This document shows positions 34,984 to 42,422 of a stretch of 57,446 nt of DNA, in pieces; the stretch's first letter is position 1, and every line of letters begins with the position of its first letter. A model generated the notes under the pieces. It did not search any database. It was given only the letters and a program-made list of their open reading frames with translations, and was not told the DNA's origin. The translations under genes and the position numbers were made by a program. Location: positions 1-57,446 of the forward strand of contig BJHF01000038.1 in NCBI GenBank assembly GCA_014191855.1. Direction: 5' to 3'. Source of the stretch: Deltaproteobacteria bacterium (GTDB taxonomy: Bacteria; Myxococcota_A; UBA796; SXON01).

Positions 34984-36294
34984 GTGCTCTCCCTCTGGCT
35001 CGGCCTCGCGTGTGCGCCCGACCCGGGCGGAATCGTGGTGCTGAGCTTCGACACGCTGCGCGCCGACCGCCTCGGCGCCTATGGGAGCACCGCAAAGCTC
35101 ACGCCAAACCTCGATCGTTTCGCGGCGGAGTCGGTGATCTTCGACCAGGCGTTCGCCCAGGCCAACGAAACGCTGTTCAGCCACGCGGCGCTGTTCACCA
35201 GCCAGTACCCGAGCCGGCTGGCCGCCTTGAACGGCGACTTTCGGCTCCCGCAGGGCACGGCGACCCTGGCCTCGACCTTCGAGGGCGCCGGCTGGGAAAC
35301 GGCCGCGTTCGTGGCCGGCGGTCACCTCTCGGCCGGCTTCGGCCTGGACGCCGGGTTTGAGGTCTACGACGATAGTTCAGCCTGGGGATCGCTGCGGGAA
35401 ACCGGCGCGCTCGCCCTGCGGTGGCTCGACACTCGGCCCGCCAAAGCTCCATTCTTCCTGTTCGTCCACAGCTACGACACCCACGACCGGTACCTGCGGC
35501 CCTCGCCGTTTGGCTACGCCTTCGCCGATCCGGCATCGCAAACGGTCGGCGCGCGGATCGGGCGCGAAGTCGGCGGAACGACGCACATCGGGGGTGGGGC
35601 GTACGTGCAGGACCTGACCCGGTTGGAGCTGCTCAGCCTGTCCGCCCCCCGCTTCGAAGGGGGGCGCGGCCTGCGCGCGGCGGAGCCCACCGCGGAGCCG
35701 CTCGCCGACGACGACCGAGCGCACCTCACCGCGCTGTATGACGGATCCGTGGCCTGGGCCGACGCGTGCTTCGGCCGGTTCATGGCGGGCCTTGACGAGC
35801 GTGACCTCCTGGACACGACGACCATCGTGGTGCTCTCTGATCACGGCGAGCTGCTCGGCGAAGGCGGGCAATTCGGGCATCGAGGCAGCCTGGACGACGC
35901 GGTGACGCGGGTGCCGCTGCTGGTGCGTCCGCCGGGCGGCGTCGGCGCTAGAAGGCTCACCGGGCTGGTAGGGTTGATCGATGTAGCGCCTACGCTTTTG
36001 GAGATCGCAGGGGTTGAGGCACGGCTATATGGCGACGGGATCTCGTTGGCGCCCACGTTGGCCGGCGAGGCACAGGCGCTCCGTGGCACCATCGTGAGCG
36101 AGGGCGGACTGCGCCTTCTGAGCGCCCGGGGCGCGACGGGTCGGTTGACGGCGGAGGGCGCGAGCATCGAAAACCCGTGGTTCGCGCCGCTGTTGAGGGT
36201 GGCGCCGGTGGACGGAATCACGCTGAAGGTCGCGGGCGATGGCGACGCTGAGCCGCTGCGCGCCGGCCTGCTCGCGCACCTGGAGGGCAAGTGA
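34984..36294 (+). CDS. Sulfatase-superfamily lipoprotein A
   Basis: 436 residues, GTG start six bases after TATACT. Lipobox LGLAC gives Cys10 as the anchor. Alkaline phosphatase/sulfatase landmarks: VVLSFDTLRADRLGAYG (metal ligand Asp23) and VVLSDHGELLGEGG with GHRG. The nucleophile region NETLFSHAALFTSQYP aligns to the C-x-P-S-R motif with Thr63 at the Cys position and Phe65 at the Pro, so formylglycine cannot form; related DTLRADH-type proteins I recall use T-x-P-S-H. It is more likely a phosphoesterase or phosphotransferase than a sulfatase. It is coupled (GTGA) to an EF-hand lipoprotein, and is a paralogue of the convergent gene at 37.6 kb. Confidence 0.82.
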   Translation: MLSLWLGLACAPDPGGIVVLSFDTLRADRLGAYGSTAKLTPNLDRFAAESVIFDQAFAQANETLFSHAALFTSQYPSRLAALNGDFRLPQGTATLASTFEGAGWETAAFVAGGHLSAGFGLDAGFEVYDDSSAWGSLRETGALALRWLDTRPAKAPFFLFVHSYDTHDRYLRPSPFGYAFADPASQTVGARIGREVGGTTHIGGGAYVQDLTRLELLSLSAPRFEGGRGLRAAEPTAEPLADDDRAHLTALYDGSVAWADACFGRFMAGLDERDLLDTTTIVVLSDHGELLGEGGQFGHRGSLDDAVTRVPLLVRPPGGVGARRLTGLVGLIDVAPTLLEIAGVEARLYGDGISLAPTLAGEAQALRGTIVSEGGLRLLSARGATGRLTAEGASIENPWFAPLLRVAPVDGITLKVAGDGDAEPLRAGLLAHLEGK

Positions 36295-36782
36295 TCTGGC
36301 TCGCGCTGGCCTGCTCGTCGGGATGGACTGAAGACTCAGCCTTGGAAGCCCACCGTTCGCGCCTCGACGCCAACGGGGACGGTCGCGTCGTCGCCACCGA
36401 GTACGACCCGCATGTGTGGAACGGCCCCCTGTTTGGGAGCGCGGACCGCGATGCCGACGGGGATCTCTCCTCGGCTGAGCTGGCTGGGCTCGTCGCGGCG
36501 CAACAGCCCACGACGTTCGACGGTTTTGCGGAGGTAGAGGTGATCCACCGCGGCGGGGCGGGAATATCGGCGCCGACCGGTGCGGCGCGGGACACGTGGG
36601 AGGCGATCGTGTGGATGAACGATGCGCTGCGCGCGAGCGGTGAGCCCGGCGTGGCGCCGGAAGCGGTTGCGGAGGCCGTCGCCGCGGGTGGGATCACGAC
36701 ACCGGAAGCCGCCGCGGTGCTGGCGACGCTGCGGCCGCGGTGGGAGGCGCACGGGTGGGCCTGGCCGGCGGGGCTGCCATGA
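36291..36782 (+). CDS. EF-hand lipoprotein A
   Basis: 163 residues, GTG start overlapping the sulfatase stop. Lipobox LALAC (Cys8). Two complete EF-hand loops: D26-A-N28-G-D30-G ... E37, and D51-R-D53-A-D55-G ... E62. The rest is helical with a Trp-rich end. It should bind calcium at the outer surface. Its coupling to a calcium-dependent-fold enzyme gene, repeated in the facing cassette, suggests it activates or tethers that enzyme (inference). Confidence 0.75.
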   Translation: MIWLALACSSGWTEDSALEAHRSRLDANGDGRVVATEYDPHVWNGPLFGSADRDADGDLSSAELAGLVAAQQPTTFDGFAEVEVIHRGGAGISAPTGAARDTWEAIVWMNDALRASGEPGVAPEAVAEAVAAGGITTPEAAAVLATLRPRWEAHGWAWPAGLP

Positions 36783-37506
36783 GCTGGCTGTGGCTGGTGC
36801 TTGCGTGCCCACGCGGAGAGCCAACGCTCCCGGCCTCGCCGCCCCCGAGCGCGAACCTGCCGATCACGCCGCTGGCTCCCTCGCTCCCCGGCGATGACCC
36901 CTCGGCGGCGATCGCGGCGCAGCTCGCGGCGGAGCTGGCTGCGTCGCGACGGTTCGCGCCGCCGCCGACAAGCGCTCCGGGGGCACCGCGATCCCAGGCG
37001 ACGCCCGTTGGGCCCGGGACCGGGCCTACGGGATCGCCCTGAGGGATCCCCGCGGACTCAACGCACGGGGAGCGCTCCGTGTCGATGACCCAGACGTGCG
37101 CCACGCCTGCTTTTGCGTAGGTGGGGAGCTTGATCACCCGGTCCGCGCGCTGCGTGGTGCGGGACAGGATCTCGCACACCCAGTCCGGCCTGCGGGTGAT
37201 GGGGTTGGCCTCGGTAAACGCGAGGTCTCCGTCCGGCACGCGCCAGCCGGCAAGGTCGGGGACGTGCAAGCGGTCGTCCAGCCGCAGCTCGGCCTCAACC
37301 TCCAACCACCAGCCCCCGCCCGCATCGACGTCCATCGAACCCAGACGAGAAGCCACGCGCTTGGAGGCGCGCCGGTGGGAGGCGCCGGGCCGTGACATCG
37401 TCCGCCAAAGGCCCGGACCGAGGATCTCCCCGTGCTCGCCCTCAGGCAGGGCCCTGATCGCCGCGAACATCTGGTCGAAGGTAGCGGGCTTCTGAGCGGC
37501 GCCCAT
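36694..37506 (-). CDS. Uma2-family (DUF820) nuclease-like protein with abnormal C-terminus
   Basis: Up to 270 residues. The conserved Uma2 core is in the first 145: RLHVPDLAGWRVPD, then RPDWVCEILSRTTQRADRVIKLPTYAKAGVAHVWVID, with the PD-(D/E)XK-like Asp, Glu and Lys. The normal C-terminal part (a short strand after VWVID and an acidic end) is missing; instead the frame runs 120 codons of low-complexity sequence antisense to the lipoprotein gene. Either the gene was truncated, or a frameshift occurred near 37060. The CATATT box six bases before the ATG may be its promoter. Uma2 proteins abound in some genomes and lack a known role. Confidence 0.6.
   Translation of the reverse strand: MGAAQKPATFDQMFAAIRALPEGEHGEILGPGLWRTMSRPGASHRRASKRVASRLGSMDVDAGGGWWLEVEAELRLDDRLHVPDLAGWRVPDGDLAFTEANPITRRPDWVCEILSRTTQRADRVIKLPTYAKAGVAHVWVIDTERSPCVESAGIPQGDPVGPVPGPTGVAWDRGAPGALVGGGANRRDAASSAASCAAIAAEGSSPGSEGASGVIGRFALGGGEAGSVGSPRGHASTSHSQLMAAPPARPTRAPPTAAAASPAPRRLPVS
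36779..37042 (+). CDS. Short Pro/Ala-rich lipoprotein
   Basis: 87 residues. MSWLWLVLAC is a very short lipoprotein signal with Cys10, followed by low-complexity Pro, Ala and Ser sequence with a brief helical segment (AAIAAQLAAELAASRRF). The ATG overlaps the EF-hand stop (ATGA), making it third in the operon. It lies antisense to the tail of the Uma2-like frame. It may be a spacer or anchor; there is no recognisable domain. Confidence 0.55.
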   Translation: MSWLWLVLACPRGEPTLPASPPPSANLPITPLAPSLPGDDPSAAIAAQLAAELAASRRFAPPPTSAPGAPRSQATPVGPGTGPTGSP

Positions 37507-37551
37507 GGCCCGAATATGGCACGGACGCAGCCCCCGACGACGGGCGCGTCG

Positions 37552-39165
37552 TCACCCCCCCCCGGGCAGGAACTCAAAACGCTCCTTGCACGCGGCGTCG
37601 CTCTGCACGGGCTCGGGCCCGGCCCCGCCGGACGGAGCCCCGATCGGCGGCGCCGCCGTCGTCACCACGGCAGGCTTGTCCCCGCCCGCCTCCCAATATC
37701 CATGCTCGCGAAGCGACTTCGCCACCTCCGGCGACACCTCCTCTTGCGACAGCGCATGCGTTCCGGCCACGATGCCCTCACGCCACGCAACGATCCGGTC
37801 CCGCAACGCCGCTGTCGTCGCGACGTCCGATGCGTGGACGTCGTGCTGCTCCCCAGGATCGGCGGCGAGATCGTAGAGCGCGAATCTCGCACTCTCGAGC
37901 GATAACGCAGCGATCTCCGCGGCGTGCCCCGGATCGGCGAGTCGCACGCCGGACACGACGAGGCGGTGCGTCGCCGTTCGCGCCGTCACCATGTCCATCA
38001 CGCCTTCGGCGAACACGACCTCCAACGGCGTTTCCCCGCGGCGCACCTCCCGAAGATCGCGGCCGCCGCTCCCGCTCGGCGGCAACGCTCCCGCCACCGC
38101 GAGCACGGTCCGCGCAACGTCGCGACCATCCACCAACTGGTCGGTGTTCACGCCGCCTTCAAAGCCGGGACCCCACGCGACCAACGGCACATGCGTACAC
38201 GAGTCGAAGAGGCCGGTTCGATGATTCATGTAGCCGTGATCGAGCAGATCCTCGCCGTGGTCGGAGAGCACGATCACGACGGTATTGTCGAGGTCTCCGT
38301 TGGCTTCAAGGCGAGCCAGCGTGAGGCCCAGTTGGGTGTCGGCGTAGCGAACGGCGCCGTCGTAGTGGTCGAGGACGTGTTGTTTGTCGGCCGCCGTGAT
38401 GGCGACTCGGGGGGAGTCCGCGCCCGTAGCCGCCAGCCGCGCGTAGGTTTCCGGGTCGAGGACCGCGTCCCCGCCTGCGTGCGTGAACCACGAAGGGACG
38501 ACCTCGGGAAACAGCGCATCGCCCAGCACCATCTCCGAGATGCACGGGTTCTTGCACAGCGCCTCCGCCAGCCGCGAGCCCTCCCCGCGGGCGTACAGAT
38601 GATCCCAGGGGCCCGGCCGCGAATACGGCCGATGCGCATCGTAACCGTGGAGGAACACGAACCAGGGTTTGTTTTCGGGGAGCTCCGAGATCCACTGCAC
38701 CGCCTTGGGACCGGTGTCGTAGAACGACGCGAAGCCGGGCTCGGCCGACCAGCGGTCCCAGCCCTGGTCGTAGCCGAAGTCGGCCGTGACGTGCCCGCCC
38801 GCGGAAAAGCCGGCGGTTGCATACCCATACGCCGCGAGCGCCTCTGATACCAGCGTGGCGCTCTCCGGGATGGCGTAGGTGGCGTACACCGGAGAGGCCA
38901 GCTCGCTCGCATACCGCCCGGCGAGCAGCGCCGCGTGCGACCATGCGCTCTCGTTAGCCTGACTGAACGCAGCGTTGAACCTGGTACCCTCCCGGGCTAG
39001 CTTGCTGAGAACGGGCGTCGTGTCTCGCGTGTACCCGTACGGGGTGGTGTGGTCCGCACGCAGCGTATCCACCGAGACGAGGAGGATGTTCGGTTGGACG
39101 CTCGTCGGCGGGATGGGGGCGTCGACGGCACACCCGAACCCGGCGACGAGGAGCAGCTTCGTCAC
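37552..39165 (-). CDS. Sulfatase-superfamily lipoprotein B
   Basis: 537 residues, GTG start overlapping the EF-hand B stop (GTGA). Lipobox VAGFGC (Cys12). ILLVSVDTLRADHTTPYGY (Asp33), FLHGYDAHRPY, and VVIVLSDHGEDLLDHGYMNHRTG mark the superfamily. The nucleophile segment NESAWSHAALLAGRYA places Ser73 at the Cys position and Trp75 at the Pro. The shared QANExxxSHAAL string shows it is a paralogue of the gene at 35 kb. The extra 100 residues compared with A include two Cys (LCKNPCISEM) and a Pro-rich C-terminus with another Cys. Substrate unknown; envelope or extracellular anionic ester is likely. Confidence 0.82.
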   Translation of the reverse strand: MTKLLLVAGFGCAVDAPIPPTSVQPNILLVSVDTLRADHTTPYGYTRDTTPVLSKLAREGTRFNAAFSQANESAWSHAALLAGRYASELASPVYATYAIPESATLVSEALAAYGYATAGFSAGGHVTADFGYDQGWDRWSAEPGFASFYDTGPKAVQWISELPENKPWFVFLHGYDAHRPYSRPGPWDHLYARGEGSRLAEALCKNPCISEMVLGDALFPEVVPSWFTHAGGDAVLDPETYARLAATGADSPRVAITAADKQHVLDHYDGAVRYADTQLGLTLARLEANGDLDNTVVIVLSDHGEDLLDHGYMNHRTGLFDSCTHVPLVAWGPGFEGGVNTDQLVDGRDVARTVLAVAGALPPSGSGGRDLREVRRGETPLEVVFAEGVMDMVTARTATHRLVVSGVRLADPGHAAEIAALSLESARFALYDLAADPGEQHDVHASDVATTAALRDRIVAWREGIVAGTHALSQEEVSPEVAKSLREHGYWEAGGDKPAVVTTAAPPIGAPSGGAGPEPVQSDAACKERFEFLPGGG

Positions 39166-39665
39166 CGGCGCCGTCGGCGAGGCGACGGTTGGCGCTCGGA
39201 GCGCAGCATCCACCAGGCCGCCCCCCCTGCCAGAACGAGCATGCCGCCCAGAACCCCGGCGCGGAACAGCGTCCGATCCTCCATTTTTGGCGAAGCCTCC
39301 GCGACCGCAACCGACACCGAACCCTCTGTCCGCGAGGCTACGGTGCGGCTCGACGTCGCGACCGGCGCAAAGCTACCGGTCGGCGGCGGCATTCCCGCGG
39401 GCGGCGCGTTCCCCGCTTGCGACGCCGGGCGATCCATCGGCCGCGGCTGGGTCACCTTCACCCAGGCGCCCAGCTCGTCGACCGACACGAACCCGTCACG
39501 ATCGGCGTCCATCGCGTCGAAATTCGTGGAGCCGTCGACGTGCAGGTACTCCTCCCGGGTGAGCGCCCCGTCGTGATCAAGGTCGATCCGGCCGAGCACG
39601 GCGGCGAACAGCTCGGGCTCCGTGGGCATCGCGGCGAGAGCGAGGGCGATGGACCAGAGGAGCAC
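39162..39665 (-). CDS. EF-hand membrane protein B
   Basis: 167 residues, GTG start. A signal peptide-like N-terminus (LLWSIALALAAMPTE) precedes two EF-hand loops: D28-L-D30-H-D32-G ... E39 and D53-A-D55-R-D57-G ... E64. A Pro/Ser linker leads to a C-terminal membrane helix (about 139-157) ending in Arg residues, so it is a type I-like anchored protein. It precedes and overlaps sulfatase B, whereas EF-hand A follows sulfatase A. The C-terminal helix plus Arg tail resembles a sorting tail but lacks the Gly-Cys of MYXO-CTERM. Confidence 0.75.
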   Translation of the reverse strand: MLLWSIALALAAMPTEPELFAAVLGRIDLDHDGALTREEYLHVDGSTNFDAMDADRDGFVSVDELGAWVKVTQPRPMDRPASQAGNAPPAGMPPPTGSFAPVATSSRTVASRTEGSVSVAVAEASPKMEDRTLFRAGVLGGMLVLAGGAAWWMLRSERQPSPRRRRR

Positions 39666-39671
39666 CGCGCT

Positions 39672-39699
39672 TCCGTATCGGGCGAACCGCGGCTACGGT
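39672..39699. promoter_or_regulatory. Divergent leaderless -10 pair, EF-hand B and propeller lipoprotein
   Basis: Minus: GATACGGA, with TACGGA (39677-39672) six bases before the GTG at 39665. Plus: TACGGT (39694-39699) six bases before the ATG at 39706. The gap between start codons is 40 bases, as at 23.6 kb. Confidence 0.42.
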
Positions 39700-39705
39700 A
39701 GCGGC

Positions 39706-41289
39706 ATGCGCTCCCTGCTCGCTGGATGGTCCGCGTTCCTGCTCTCCACGGGTTGCGACAGCGAGCCCGTCGACACCGGCCCCTCCCCCGACGATTCGGC
39801 CCGAGACACCTCGGATACCGGCGACAGCGCGGACACCGCGGACTCCGCCGAAACCGGCGACACGGCGCCGCCCAACAATCCCCCCGGTACGCCAACGATC
39901 CACATCACGCCTACCGTTCCGGCGCCCGACCTCGCGTTTTCCGTGGTGATCGACGCCGAAGCGGCGGATGCAGATGGGGATGCCGTCAGCTACGTCTACT
40001 CCTGGACGGTTGACGGCGTAGACGCGGGGCTTTCCACGGAAACGGTCCCCGCCGAGCGCGCGACCCTCGGCTCCGTGTGGGAGGTCACCGTCACCGCCAC
40101 GGACGGGGTGGATGTTGGTGTGCCCGCAACCCTGCTCGTGACGGTCGGCAACGCCGCGCCGAGCGAAATCGCGATCAGCCTTTCGCCGCTCGCGCCGGTA
40201 GAAGGCGACGATCTCGTGCTCACCATCGATCCCGTCGCCGTGGATCCCGACGGCGATCCCGTGACGCAGGAGATCACCTGGTACAAAAACGGCACCGAGG
40301 TGACGTGGTTCAAGGACCTGACGTTGATCGAGGGGAAGTGGGTGGGCGACCAGGACGAATTCCGCGTCGTCGTCACCGTTACCGACGGCTACCACACCCC
40401 ACAAACCGTGGAGGCGACGGTTACCGCCGAGTACACCTGCGCCAACCCGCCGCCGACCTCGCTCTCGGAGGGCAACCTCTCCGCGGCGCGCGCCTACCAC
40501 GGCATCGTGTTCGACAGCTCCGACGGTACGCTCGTCGGTTGGGACGGTTCGAGCTTGATCAAAAGCGACTACGCCGGCACGCGCTCGGTGTTCGTGCCTG
40601 GCGTGGCAAGCGTCGAGCAGATGGATCTGCTTCCCGACGGCGACATGGTGTACGCCGACAACGGCACCGGCGCGCTGGTCCGCGTCTCTTCCTCCGGGGC
40701 AACCTCGAATATCACGACGGGGCTCGGCTATGTGTACGGCGTGACGGTCGGTCCCGACGGAAAGGTGTACGTGACCTACGACACGATCAAGCGGGTTGAT
40801 CCCGACACCGGGGAAACGGAGACGGTGTACACGCCAAGCGGCGGCGCCATCGGCACGGCGCACGCCATCAATTTCAACCTCGACAGCACGATCATGTACA
40901 TCGCGACCATCGGGAACGGCACGGTGTACCAGATGGCGCTCGACGCGAACCTCGACCCGACCGGGCGCCCCACCGCGTTCGCCACCGGCATGGGGAGCTG
41001 GATGGACGGATTGGAGCTCGACGAATGTGGCAATCTCTACGTGCCGAACTACAGCGACAGCATGCTGTGGCGCATCTCCCCGGATGGCCTCACCAAAACC
41101 GCGATGGTGACGCGCAGCTCCACCGACTACGGGCACGGTGTGAAGTGGGGTAACGGCGTGGGAAGCTGGGACGACCACACGCTTTACCAGCCGCAGCCCT
41201 ACGCTTCTTACCACGTGCGCGAGGTGGAGATCGGGTTTGCGAGCGCGGACACGGTGCGGACGTGGAACGGGGTGGCGGTTTCGTATTGA
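39706..41289 (+). CDS. Lipoprotein with PKD-like domains and a beta-propeller
   Basis: 527 residues. Lipobox LLSTGC (Cys17), then a linker of Asp-Thr, Asp-Ser and Gly-Asp-Thr repeats (about 22-52). Two Ig/PKD-like domains follow (PGTPTIHITPTVP; DADGDAVSYVYSWTVDGV; VDPDGDPVTQEITWYKNG), then NHL/SMP-30-like propeller repeats (VSSSGATSNITTGLGYVYGV, GPDGKVYVTYDTIKRVDPDTG, DECGNLYVPNYSDSMLWRIS). A surface-anchored binding or ring-opening protein is likely; no catalytic set is certain. It seems to be transcribed alone. Confidence 0.72.
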   Translation: MRSLLAGWSAFLLSTGCDSEPVDTGPSPDDSARDTSDTGDSADTADSAETGDTAPPNNPPGTPTIHITPTVPAPDLAFSVVIDAEAADADGDAVSYVYSWTVDGVDAGLSTETVPAERATLGSVWEVTVTATDGVDVGVPATLLVTVGNAAPSEIAISLSPLAPVEGDDLVLTIDPVAVDPDGDPVTQEITWYKNGTEVTWFKDLTLIEGKWVGDQDEFRVVVTVTDGYHTPQTVEATVTAEYTCANPPPTSLSEGNLSAARAYHGIVFDSSDGTLVGWDGSSLIKSDYAGTRSVFVPGVASVEQMDLLPDGDMVYADNGTGALVRVSSSGATSNITTGLGYVYGVTVGPDGKVYVTYDTIKRVDPDTGETETVYTPSGGAIGTAHAINFNLDSTIMYIATIGNGTVYQMALDANLDPTGRPTAFATGMGSWMDGLELDECGNLYVPNYSDSMLWRISPDGLTKTAMVTRSSTDYGHGVKWGNGVGSWDDHTLYQPQPYASYHVREVEIGFASADTVRTWNGVAVSY

Positions 41290-41311
41290 GGGGGAGGAAA
41301 GGGGGGTCTGG

Positions 41312-41362
41312 GCGAGGCTTTCGGCCCGGTCCCGTTGTCGGGGGTGGGTTGGGGAGCCTCGC
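41312..41362 (+). repeat. Stem-loop, family-2 intergenic element (copy 3)
   Basis: Arms GCGAGGCT and AGCCTCGC around a 35-base loop containing CGGCCCGGTCCCGTTGTCG, which differs at one base from the loop of the hairpin at 8532. The arms differ in sequence but still pair, as expected for a conserved structure. It sits 22 bases after a stop codon. Confidence 0.55.
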
Positions 41363-41640
41363 GGGTGCCACGGGGGAGTCGAGCACGTCTAAACAGCCGC
41401 GCCTCCGAGTCGAGCCGACCTGTTTGACCACGCAAGCGCGGAGGGCAGGGCGCACCTCCACCAAAAGCTGCTTTCGTCCGTGGCGACCCGCCCGAGCAGT
41501 CCGACCATGGAGGGTCCGCGCCGGCGAAGGCGGCCGCGGGGGGACAAGCAGCCCGGCTCGACTTCAAGGCACGGCCAACGACGACGACTCGACTTGAGGT
41601 GGCAACCGGGCCCGGCCCGGAAACCATCACTCAAGCCGCT

Positions 41641-41729
41641 CCGCGACGCTCCGCGCCCCCGCCCGACCGAGGAGACCGGGCTGCGAGCGTCGCCCAGAGA
41701 CGACGATCGCGACGATCGTCCCGACCCCG
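41641..41729 (+). repeat. Structured intergenic repeat, family 1 (copy B)
   Basis: Matches 22378-22466 over its whole length. Conserved pairs: CGACGCTC (41644-41651) with GAGCGTCG (41685-41692), and GACGATC with GATCGTC around a 5-base loop (GCGAC here, CCTAC in copy A). It ends 20 bases before the ATG of the next gene, so in this copy it is upstream rather than downstream of its neighbour. Confidence 0.6.
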
Positions 41730-41748
41730 CTTCGGATAAGCGGCGTGA

Positions 41749-42414
41749 ATGCGCGCCACCCTGCCGTTCCTGCTCCCCACCCTCCTCGCCTGCGCCACGG
41801 TTCAGATGAAGCTGCCTTCCGACCTCGGCGAGGACATCGCACAGCTCAAGGTGGAGGGGCGGGGCGACTTCACGCCCGGCTACACCATTGGCAGCTACGA
41901 GATCACCGCTCAGACGGGCGGGTGGGCGAGCGGCACGAACGTCGGGATCATGGGGGTAGACGCGGGCTTCGCGAGCGCGCCGTACGGGCTCGCCCTCGTC
42001 GCGCCGTCTGGCCACCGCCTGGAGGTCGTTTGCGAGGCGCGCGCCGGCGTGGCGGGCGTGGAGGTCGCCCGGGTGCGCGTGGGCTCGACGGTGGAAGACA
42101 GCGTTTCTTGCACGATCGACGGGGCGAAGCTCCAGGCTGATCGGCCAAGCGGCGCCGTCCACGGCACCCTGCAGATCGGCGAGCGCGTCGTGGCGATCGA
42201 TCCCATCGTCGGCATCGAAGGCTCGGAGTGGAAGATGGCCTCGGGAATCCGATTCTCTGAGGGCGGCGCTACCCTGGCCGCGCTGCAAACGATCAACACG
42301 CCGCGCATGGTGTTCAGCACCCGCGTCGATGGCGACGACCGCGAGCGGATCGCGGCGGCGGCCGCGGCGATCTTGGGATGGCCGGAGACGCAGGAGGCGG
42401 CGGGGGGCAGATAG
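41749..42414 (+). CDS. Lipoprotein of unknown function
   Basis: 221 residues. Signal RATLPFLLPTLLAC puts the lipid on Cys15. The mature protein has short beta-like segments (GDFTPGYTIGSYEITAQTGGW, YGLALVAPSGHRLEVVCEA) and an Ala-rich end; nothing I recognise. Start fixed by the lipoprotein signal and by GGATAAGCG, whose TA lies 12 bases before the ATG. It ends eight bases before the cupin-GNAT gene, so the two are probably co-transcribed. Confidence 0.68.
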   Translation: MRATLPFLLPTLLACATVQMKLPSDLGEDIAQLKVEGRGDFTPGYTIGSYEITAQTGGWASGTNVGIMGVDAGFASAPYGLALVAPSGHRLEVVCEARAGVAGVEVARVRVGSTVEDSVSCTIDGAKLQADRPSGAVHGTLQIGERVVAIDPIVGIEGSEWKMASGIRFSEGGATLAALQTINTPRMVFSTRVDGDDRERIAAAAAAILGWPETQEAAGGR

Positions 42415-42422
42415 GCGGCCCC

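Larger units (their letters stand above)
41290..41748. other. 459-base intergenic region with several inverted repeats
   Basis: No credible gene on either strand. It holds a stem-loop just after the upstream stop (41312-41362), AAACAG/CTGTTT arms (41391-41425), the direct repeat CTCGACTT (41567 and 41588), and the family-1 element at 41641-41729. TAAGCG (41737-41742) lies six bases before the next ATG. Such a long structured gap is unusual in this window and could encode an RNA. Confidence 0.5.
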
